Below, piece by piece: positions 5,901-10,386 of a stretch of DNA of 10,386 nt (positions are counted from its first letter, which is position 1; every line of letters begins with the position of its first letter). The notes beneath the pieces were generated by a model, which was not told where the DNA came from, did no database searches, and saw nothing but the letters and a program-made list of their open reading frames with translations. This DNA is from Acidobacteriota bacterium (lineage in GTDB: Bacteria > Acidobacteriota > Terriglobia > Acidiferrales > UBA7541): assembly GCA_003224075.1 (NCBI GenBank), contig QHYF01000041.1, positions 1 through 10,386 on the forward strand, given 5' to 3'. Made by a program: the position numbers and the translations under genes.

Positions 5901-7292
5901 ATGAACCGATTCATCGAAGCAGTGAAGAACATGTTCCGCATCGAAGACTTGCGGAATCGCGTGCTGTTCACGCTGGCCCTCTTGGCGGTGTATCGCGTTG
6001 GCGCGCACATCTGGACGCCGGGGATTAACGTCACGGAATTGGAGCGGCTCTTTGCGCAGTCGGCGGGATCGGTTCTGGGTCTCTTCGATCTCTTCAGCGG
6101 CGGCAACTTCCGTCGCCTCACGATCTTCGCTCTCGGCATCATGCCGTACATCACTTCCTCGATCATCCTGCAGCTGATGACCGTCGTTTTTCCGTACCTC
6201 GAACGGCTGCAAAAGGAAGGCGAACTGGGCCGCCGCAAGATCACGCAATACACTCGCTATCTGACCATCCTGCTCAGCATCGTTCAATCTTTGACCATCG
6301 CCGGCACGCTGCAGTCGCAGCCCAATCTCGTTTATCATCCCGGCCTTGGTTTTACGCTGATGACCGTGCTCACCCTCACCACCGGCTCAGCGTTCATCAT
6401 GTGGCTCGGCGAGCAGATCAGCGAACGCGGCATCGGTAACGGAATGTCGCTGATCATCTTTGTTGGCATCGTTGTCGGGTTGCCCCGCGCCATTGTGGAT
6501 TTGTATGAGAAGGCCAAAACACAGGCTTGGGGGCCTTTCACCCCGCTTGTGCTGATCATCCTGGTCGCCCTGATGGTCGCTGTGGTCGCGTTCATCGTCT
6601 TTGTGGAAGGCGGGCAGCGCCGAATTCCTGTTCAATATGCCAAGCGCGTCGTGGGACGCCGGGTGATGGGCGGGCAATCTTCGTACCTTCCGCTGCGTGT
6701 CAACTCCGGCGGCGTCATTCCGCCGATCTTCGCAAGCTCGCTGCTGGCGTTTCCTGCGACCATTGCCCTGGTCCTGAACCACAAATACGCATTCGTGGAC
6801 ACCATCAAGGCGCAACTTTCCTGGGGCGAGCCACTTTACACAATGGTCTACGTGACGCTGATTTTGCTGTTCGCGTTCTTCTACGTCGGCATCGTCTTCA
6901 ACCCCACCGAACTCGCGGACAACATGCGCAAGAACGGCGGTTTCATTCCAGGCATTCGCCCGGGCCGCACCACTTCCGAACACGTCAGCAAGATTCTGAA
7001 GCGGCTGACATTTATCGGCGCGGTTTACCTGGCGCTGGTTTGCTTGCTTCCCGAATGGATGATTGCGGGTATCCATCTCGACCATCTGGGCTGGGGAATG
7101 GGATCCTGGTTTGACCGCCACTTTCCGGTGTGGTTCCTGAAGGGCTTGAGCGTGCAGTTTTATTTTGGTGGAACGTCTCTCTTGATCGTTGTTGGCGTGG
7201 CCATGGACACCGTGCAGCAGCTTGAAGCGCAGCTCGTCATGCGCAACTACGAAGGGTTCGCTCGTAAGGGTCGTTTGCGCGGCCGGCGGTAA
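5901..7292 (+). CDS. secY: Preprotein translocase channel subunit SecY
   Basis: SecY is the inner-membrane channel of the SecYEG complex, used for post-translational export with SecA and co-translational insertion with ribosomes. The 463-residue product has ten hydrophobic segments near residues 19-38, 74-94, 115-136, 149-169, 180-198, 213-235, 270-292, 312-334, 368-388 and 422-440. A plug-like segment lies near 58-68. Conserved motifs are SERGIGNGMSLIIF (174-187), QRRIPVQYAKR (239-249), GGVIPPIFASS (270-280), ADNMRKNGGFIPGIRPG (339-355) and FYFGGTSLLIVVGVAMD (420-436). The loop between the last two helices is about 25 residues longer than in E. coli. Its place between L15 and adenylate kinase is typical of many bacteria. 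AGGAAA precedes the ATG. Confidence 0.98.
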   Translation: MNRFIEAVKNMFRIEDLRNRVLFTLALLAVYRVGAHIWTPGINVTELERLFAQSAGSVLGLFDLFSGGNFRRLTIFALGIMPYITSSIILQLMTVVFPYLERLQKEGELGRRKITQYTRYLTILLSIVQSLTIAGTLQSQPNLVYHPGLGFTLMTVLTLTTGSAFIMWLGEQISERGIGNGMSLIIFVGIVVGLPRAIVDLYEKAKTQAWGPFTPLVLIILVALMVAVVAFIVFVEGGQRRIPVQYAKRVVGRRVMGGQSSYLPLRVNSGGVIPPIFASSLLAFPATIALVLNHKYAFVDTIKAQLSWGEPLYTMVYVTLILLFAFFYVGIVFNPTELADNMRKNGGFIPGIRPGRTTSEHVSKILKRLTFIGAVYLALVCLLPEWMIAGIHLDHLGWGMGSWFDRHFPVWFLKGLSVQFYFGGTSLLIVVGVAMDTVQQLEAQLVMRNYEGFARKGRLRGRR

Positions 7293-7307
7293 AGGAGACG
7301 AGCGGGG

Positions 7308-8006
7308 GTGGCTCCGGATACTCGGCACCCGGACAAGCTGGACCGCGCAGTGATTTTTCTCGGGCCTCCGGGCGCGGGGAAAGGCACGCAGGCGAAAGAA
7401 TTGGCCAAGAGGTACGGTGTGCCTCATCTTTCGACCGGCGACATGCTCCGCGAGCATGTCAGCAAGGTCACACCGCTCGGGAAGGAAGCCAAGCCCATCA
7501 TGGAGCGCGGCGACCTGGTTCCCGATTCCCTGGTGCTCAGAATGGTCAGGGAACGCATCGAACGGCCGGATTGTTCGCACGGTTTCGTGTTTGACGGATT
7601 TCCACGGACCGTGGCGCAGGCGCAGTACCTGGGTGTTCTGCTCCGGCAGCACGGGTACAGGCCACCGCTGGTCGTGCACTTCGCGCTTGACCCGGCGCTG
7701 GTGCTGCGGCGCATCACCGGCCGGCGCATGTGCAAGGCGGGAGGCGAGATTTACAATATTTACGAGCGCCCGCCTAAGGTGGAAGGACGTTGCGATAGCG
7801 ATGGCGGCGAGCTGGAACAGCGGCCGGACGACCGGGAAGAAATTGTCGGGCCGCGTTTGCAAGCGTATGAAAAGCAAACCGCACCACTGGTGGCGTATTA
7901 CCGGCGGCTGGGCCGTTTGCATGACGTGGACGCTTCGAAGAGCGTGGAAGAAGTAACGCAGCGGGTGCTCGAGATTGTGCGCGGAGCGCGACAGCCGGCC
8001 CACTGA
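7308..8006 (+). CDS. adk: Adenylate kinase (GTG start)
   Basis: Adenylate kinase catalyses ATP + AMP = 2 ADP in the cytoplasm and sets the adenylate energy charge. The 232-residue product has the P-loop GPPGAGKGT (residues 19-27), the AMP-binding STGDMLREH (42-50), DGFPRTVAQAQ (96-106) and the RPDDREEIV segment (172-180). The LID (about 138-175) is the long type. Its zinc-site positions read C142, G145, C162 and D165 where zinc-binding relatives have C, C, C and C or D, so one ligand is missing. GTG at 7308 is chosen because AAGGAG lies 10 nt upstream; an in-frame GTG at 7350 has no binding site. The secY-adk-map arrangement is widespread. Confidence 0.97.
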   Translation: MAPDTRHPDKLDRAVIFLGPPGAGKGTQAKELAKRYGVPHLSTGDMLREHVSKVTPLGKEAKPIMERGDLVPDSLVLRMVRERIERPDCSHGFVFDGFPRTVAQAQYLGVLLRQHGYRPPLVVHFALDPALVLRRITGRRMCKAGGEIYNIYERPPKVEGRCDSDGGELEQRPDDREEIVGPRLQAYEKQTAPLVAYYRRLGRLHDVDASKSVEEVTQRVLEIVRGARQPAH

Positions 8007-8012
8007 GGGCCG
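7996..8012 (+). other. GC hairpin across the adk stop codon
   Basis: CGGCCC at 7996-8001 and GGGCCG at 8007-8012 are exact inverted repeats around a five-base loop that contains the adk stop TGA. The six-pair stem is all GC. It lies just upstream of the map ribosome-binding sequence AGGAACA. There is no T run, so it is not a terminator of standard form. It might slow ribosomes or limit access to the map start, but a short all-GC stem can arise by chance in DNA this GC-rich. Confidence 0.4.
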
Positions 8013-8024
8013 CCGGCAGGAACA

Positions 8025-8798
8025 ATGGCGATTCACCTGCGAAGCGCAGAAGAGCTCGAGAAAATGCACCGCGCCGGGCTTCTCGTGCACGAGGTTTTAG
8101 CTACGCTGCGAAAAGCGGTGAAGCCAGGCATCACGACGATGGACCTCGAGAAGCTGGCCGAGGAAAAAATTGCCGGCAGGCCGGGCAAGGCGGCGTTCAA
8201 GGGATATCGCGGTTATCCCTGCGTCTTGTGCACGTCGGTGAACAGCGAGATCGTTCATGGGATTCCGTCACCGAGGCGGAAGCTGCGAGAAGGCGACATC
8301 GTCTCCATCGATTTCGGGATGGAAGTGGACGGCTACTACGCGGATTCGGCGGTCACGGTTCCAGTCGGGCAGATTCGGCCGGAAGTCCAGAAGCTCCTGG
8401 AGGTGACCCGCGAATCGCTGGACCGTGCGATAGACAAGATGCGCGCGGGCAACCGCCTCGGCGATGTGGGCCACGCGGTGCAGAGCTGGGTCGAGCAGAA
8501 CGGGTTTTCGGTGGTGCGGGAGTTTGTAGGGCACGGCATCGGAACGAAGATGCACGACGAGCCCAACTTGCCGAACTACGGCGACGCGGGACATGGCGCG
8601 CGGTTGCAAGAAGGTATGGTGATCGCCGTCGAGCCGATGGTAAATGCGGGCCGCCCGGAAGTGCGGATGCGCGACGAGTGGGTGGCGGAGACGGCGGACG
8701 GCAGCCCCTCGGCGCACTTCGAGCACACGGTGGCGATTACCGCCAACGGGCCGTGGATTCTGACTAGGCCGAAAGAGCTGACTGGGCCGTCGTGGTAG
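8025..8798 (+). CDS. map: Methionine aminopeptidase, type I
   Basis: Map removes the initiator methionine from nascent cytosolic proteins whose second residue is small. The 257-residue product is a typical type I enzyme of pita-bread fold without a zinc-finger N-terminal extension. The five metal ligands are visible: D96 in SIDFGMEVDG, D107 in YYADSAV, H170 in EFVGHGIG, E203 in AVEPM and E233 in HFEHT. The substrate-side histidines H78 (EIVHGIPS) and H177 (KMHDEPN) are also present. AGGAACA precedes the ATG by a short spacing. An imperfect GC-rich hairpin lies over the adk stop just upstream. Many proteins encoded here begin Met-Ala or Met-Ser and are probable substrates. Confidence 0.98.
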   Translation: MAIHLRSAEELEKMHRAGLLVHEVLATLRKAVKPGITTMDLEKLAEEKIAGRPGKAAFKGYRGYPCVLCTSVNSEIVHGIPSPRRKLREGDIVSIDFGMEVDGYYADSAVTVPVGQIRPEVQKLLEVTRESLDRAIDKMRAGNRLGDVGHAVQSWVEQNGFSVVREFVGHGIGTKMHDEPNLPNYGDAGHGARLQEGMVIAVEPMVNAGRPEVRMRDEWVAETADGSPSAHFEHTVAITANGPWILTRPKELTGPSW

Positions 8799-8825
8799 GG
8801 GAACGAGAGAGCAGAACAGGAGACT

Positions 8826-9086
8826 ATGGCGAAGCAGTTCGACGATAAAAAGAAAGGCGACTCGGGAAATCCGAAGGAGGACGCCATTGAAGTCATGGCA
8901 ACGGTGATCGAGCCGCTGCCGAACGCCATGTTTCGCGTTGAGCTGGAAAACAAGCACCAGGTTCTGGCTCATGTTTCCGGCAAGATGCGCAAGAATTTCA
9001 TCCGCATTCTGGCGGGAGACAAAGTCGCGGTGGAGCTCTCGCCTTACGATTTGACGCGCGGCCGGATTGTGTACCGATATAAGTAA
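8826..9086 (+). CDS. infA: Translation initiation factor IF-1 with N-terminal insertion
   Basis: IF-1 is an OB-fold protein that occupies the A site of the 30S subunit and cooperates with IF-2 and IF-3 during initiation. The 86-residue product contains the nearly invariant LPNAMFRVELENKHQVLAHV (residues 31-50), SGKMRKNFIRILAGDKVAVE (51-70) and SPYDLTRGRIVYRYK (72-86). Bacterial IF-1 is normally about 72 residues and starts MAKED; here MAK and ED are separated by 14 extra residues, 4-17, rich in Lys, Asp and Gly. AACAGGAG lies just upstream of the ATG and supports it, although a strong AAGGAGG also occurs inside the insertion at 8874-8880. Location between map and rpmJ is the usual one. Confidence 0.97.
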   Translation: MAKQFDDKKKGDSGNPKEDAIEVMATVIEPLPNAMFRVELENKHQVLAHVSGKMRKNFIRILAGDKVAVELSPYDLTRGRIVYRYK

Positions 9087-9137
9087 AGGGCCAATTTTAT
9101 TTCGGCATTTTGGAACGGGAGCGAGGAGCAGAGCGGC

Positions 9138-9251
9138 ATGAAAGTACGGGCATCGGTGAAAAAGATTTGCGACAAGTGCAAGGTGATCCATCGGCGCGGC
9201 GTGGTGCGGGTGATTTGTGTCAACCCGAAGCACAAGCAGCGCCAGGGATAA
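9138..9251 (+). CDS. rpmJ: 50S ribosomal protein L36, zinc-binding form
   Basis: L36 is the smallest ribosomal protein and binds 23S rRNA near the factor-binding region. The 37-residue product starts MKVRASVKKICDKCKVIHRR and ends VNPKHKQRQG. The zinc ligands C11, C14, C27 and H32 are all present, so this is the C+ form. The length of 37 residues is that of the ancestral short form. GAGGAG lies about 10 nt upstream of the ATG. The 51-nt gap from infA is locally AT-rich. The infA-rpmJ-rpsM order is conserved in many phyla and confirms the identity of this very short gene. Confidence 0.97.
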   Translation: MKVRASVKKICDKCKVIHRRGVVRVICVNPKHKQRQG

Positions 9252-9272
9252 GGACGTTCTTAGGAGAATGGT

Positions 9273-9662
9273 ATGGCACGTATTGCAGGTGTAGATCTTC
9301 CAGTGCAGAAGCGCCTCTGGGTCGGACTGACCGCGATCTACGGGATCGGGCAGGAGCGCGCGAGAAAAATCGCGGCGAAGGCGAACGTCGATCCGACTAA
9401 AAAGATTCGCGACCTGACGGAAGATGAAGTGAATCATCTTCGCCAGGTCATCGAACAGGAAGGCCGCGTGGAAGGCGATCTCCGCAAGGAGATTCAGATG
9501 AACATCCGCCGTCTGATCGAAATCCAGGCGTATCGGGGGATCCGGCACCGCCGGAACCTGCCGGTGCGCGGCCAGCGCACGCATACCAACGCGCGCACCC
9601 GCAAGGGTCCGCGGCGCGGCGCCGTGGCGGCGAAGAAGAAGGTCATGGGCAAGAAGGGTTAG
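9273..9662 (+). CDS. rpsM: 30S ribosomal protein S13
   Basis: S13 sits at the top of the 30S head, forms bridges to L5 and 23S rRNA, and its C-terminal tail reaches the P-site tRNA. The 129-residue product begins MARIAGVDLPVQKRLWVGLT. It has the helix-hairpin-helix-like AIYGIGQERARKIAAKA (21-37) and the signature segments YRGIRHRRNLPVRGQRTHTN (87-106) and ARTRKGPRRG (107-116), followed by a lysine-rich tail. TTAGGAGAA precedes the ATG. In E. coli the S4 operator overlaps the rpsM start; the 21-nt leader here is too short to judge such a pseudoknot. A strong palindrome begins 12 nt after the stop. Confidence 0.98.
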   Translation: MARIAGVDLPVQKRLWVGLTAIYGIGQERARKIAAKANVDPTKKIRDLTEDEVNHLRQVIEQEGRVEGDLRKEIQMNIRRLIEIQAYRGIRHRRNLPVRGQRTHTNARTRKGPRRGAVAAKKKVMGKKG

Positions 9663-9674
9663 TTCGAGTTTGTA

Positions 9675-9696
9675 GGGGCGCAGCATGCTGCGCCCC
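9675..9696. repeat. Perfect 22-nt palindrome, REP-like or mRNA hairpin
   Basis: The sequence reads the same on both strands: GGGGCGCAG, then CATG, then CTGCGCCCC. As RNA it would form a nine-pair GC-rich stem with a CATG tetraloop. It lies in the 81-nt rpsM-rpsK gap, the largest gap in the window, 12 nt after the rpsM stop and 47 nt before the rpsK start. No run of T follows directly, so it does not look like a standard intrinsic terminator, and genes essential for the cell continue downstream. The preceding GTA plus the G4-CG core resembles dispersed palindromes I associate with soil-bacterial genomes, but this is from memory and unverified. Confidence 0.85.
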
Positions 9697-9743
9697 GGCT
9701 TGGCAAGCTTTCAATTTTGGCTGAAGAAGGAATGGAGTGAATC

Positions 9744-10205
9744 GTGGCAAAAGAACCGAAAGCCGCTGCTGGAACGCCGGAGACCGGAGCCCCGGCAAAA
9801 CCGGCAGCGGCGGCAAAGCGCAAAAAAGAATTCAAGAAGAAGCGTGAGCGCCGCACCGTTCCGCACGGCCTGGTGCACATCGCCGCGTCGTTCAACAACA
9901 CGCAGATCACCATCACGGACACGGATGGGCGCACCGTGTGCTGGTCCTCTGCGGGCGCGATCGGCTTCAAGGGTTCGCGCAAAGGCACGCCTTACGCGGC
10001 GCAGCAGGCTTCTCTGGCCGCCGCCGGCGTGGCGCGCGACCAGTACGGCATGAAGAGCGTCGAAGTGCGCGTGAAAGGTCCCGGCTCGGGACGCGAGTCC
10101 GCCGTGCGCGCGCTGGCCGCCGCGGGATTGCACATCGTCGTGATCCGCGATGTCACCCCGATTCCGCACAATGGCTGCCGGCCGCCGAAGCGCCGCCGCG
10201 TTTGA
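9744..10205 (+). CDS. rpsK: 30S ribosomal protein S11 with N-terminal extension (GTG start)
   Basis: S11 lines the 30S platform and contacts the mRNA near the Shine-Dalgarno helix at the E site. The 153-residue product has the core from about residue 40: PHGLVHIAASFNNTQITITD (40-59), SSAGAIGFKGSRKGTPYAAQ (68-87), VKGPGSGRESAVRAL (110-124) and DVTPIPHNGCRPPKRRRV (136-153). N143-G144 matches the site where isoaspartate occurs in E. coli S11. About 24 N-terminal residues rich in Ala, Pro and Lys are extra relative to the 129-residue enteric protein. The GTG start is supported by AAGAAGGAATGGAG upstream and by MAKEPK; no in-frame ATG precedes the conserved core. The stop overlaps an ATG (TGATG) that opens a 16-codon frame. 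Confidence 0.97.
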   Translation: MAKEPKAAAGTPETGAPAKPAAAAKRKKEFKKKRERRTVPHGLVHIAASFNNTQITITDTDGRTVCWSSAGAIGFKGSRKGTPYAAQQASLAAAGVARDQYGMKSVEVRVKGPGSGRESAVRALAAAGLHIVVIRDVTPIPHNGCRPPKRRRV

Positions 10206-10255
10206 TGCGTGCAGTCATGAAAAACGATTTTGAAAGTTTTGGGAAGGGAGAATAG
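10205..10255 (+). other. 16-codon reading frame bridging rpsK and rpsD, possible coupling leader
   Basis: An ATG overlaps the rpsK stop by one base (TGATG), opens the frame MRAVMKNDFESFGKGE and ends in TAG three bases before the TTG start of rpsD. The stop-start arrangement is the same as that used by rpmC/rpsQ and rpsE/rpmD. The frame covers almost the whole gap and runs through the Shine-Dalgarno sequence of rpsD (AAGGGAG, 10244-10250). It could carry ribosomes across the gap and couple S11 and S4 synthesis. It could equally be a chance frame in 53 nt of spacer, which is the more cautious reading. The product resembles nothing I know. Confidence 0.25.
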
Positions 10256-10258
10256 AAG

Positions 10259-10386
10259 TTGGCAAGACACCGAGATGCAGTCTGCCGCCTGTGCCGCCGG
10301 GAAGGGCAGAAGCTGTTTTTGAAGGGCCTGCGTTGCTTCACGGAGAAGTGCGCGATCGAAAAGCGCAACTTCGTTCCGGGACAGCA
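10259..10386 (+). CDS. rpsD: 30S ribosomal protein S4, N-terminal part, four-cysteine form (TTG start)
   Basis: S4 is a primary 16S rRNA-binding protein that starts assembly of the 5' domain and, in several bacteria, represses the alpha operon. Only the first 42 residues are in the window: MARHRDAVCRLCRREGQKLF, then LKGLRCFTEKCAIEKRNFVP and GQ. C9, C12, C26 and C31 form the zinc-binding pattern of C+ S4 proteins such as that of Thermus. The start is TTG, supported by AAGGGAG 8 nt upstream and by the conserved MAR N-terminus; no in-frame ATG or GTG fits. The alpha-operon order predicts rpoA and rplQ beyond the window edge. Confidence 0.95.
   Translation, partial: MARHRDAVCRLCRREGQKLFLKGLRCFTEKCAIEKRNFVPGQ

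Noticed and set aside
6387..8090. A 567-codon open frame on the minus strand opposite secY and adk
   Set aside because: It lies opposite two genes with clear family motifs, its translation is rich in His, Arg and Pro with no recognisable domain, and long antisense frames are expected in GC-rich coding DNA.
9067..9090. Promoter from TTGTGT and TATAAG near the end of infA
   Set aside because: The two elements overlap in spacing (about 5 nt apart, not about 17), and both lie in codons of the conserved IF-1 C-terminus.
8268..9686. A 472-codon open frame on the minus strand opposite map, infA, rpmJ and rpsM
   Set aside because: It runs across four well-identified genes and their spacers and has low-complexity composition typical of a codon-bias shadow.
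9675..9720. Intrinsic terminator after rpsM
   Set aside because: The hairpin is strong, but no T-rich tract follows directly (only scattered T from about 9709), and S11 and S4 continue downstream in the expected operon order.
9685..10053. An ATG-started + frame beginning inside the palindrome and overlapping rpsK
   Set aside because: It is out of frame with S11, its product is an Arg/Pro/Ser-rich shadow, and the S11 frame is unambiguous over the same bases.
1..10386. A novel or accessory system (phage, toxin-antitoxin, defence island, CRISPR, insertion sequence)
   Set aside because: Every gene was recognised as part of the conserved ribosomal cluster; there are no repeat arrays, transposase genes, attachment-site-like repeats or genes of foreign composition.

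Overview
This window is a stretch of a bacterial chromosome carrying the conserved ribosomal-protein cluster: the end of the S10-type operon, the whole spc-type operon and the first part of the alpha-type operon. All 22 genes lie on the + strand, and only about 5% of the window is non-coding. The gene order is rpsC(partial)-rplP-rpmC-rpsQ-rplN-rplX-rplE-rpsN-rpsH-rplF-rplR-rpsE-rpmD-rplO-secY-adk-map-infA-rpmJ-rpsM-rpsK-rpsD(partial). Spacing is tight, with stop/start overlaps (TAATG, TGATG) or gaps of 0 to 30 nt almost everywhere. I see no convincing promoter or intrinsic terminator inside, so the run probably behaves as one very long transcript or as operons fused by read-through.

The DNA is GC-rich. 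The product style suggests an environmental (soil-type) bacterium, with Acidobacteriota as my best guess. The clues are the secY-adk-map-infA-rpmJ-rpsM-rpsK-rpsD order, the short zinc-type S14, a four-cysteine L24, a four-cysteine S4, the IF-1 C-terminus and the SecY C-terminus. This rests on remembered family resemblance, not on a search, and other deep-branching phyla are possible.

Layout: 1-1646 is the 3' end of the S10-type block (S3, L16, L29, S17). 1668-5881 is the spc block (L14, L24, L5, S14, S8, L6, L18, S5, L30, L15). 5901-8798 holds SecY, adenylate kinase and methionine aminopeptidase. From 8826 the block is IF-1, L36, S13, S11 and the start of S4. Together these genes make ribosomal subunits, start translation (IF-1), process nascent N-termini (Map), insert and export proteins (SecY) and balance adenylates (Adk).

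No new biological system is visible; this is an ordinary, highly conserved housekeeping region. The points worth a second look are small. They are a perfect 22-nt palindrome between rpsM and rpsK, an enlarged SecY loop before the last membrane helix, a 14-residue insertion in IF-1, an adenylate kinase LID zinc site lacking one ligand, an ambiguous rpsE start, and a 16-codon reading frame bridging rpsK and rpsD. No gene-free stretch exceeds 81 bases.
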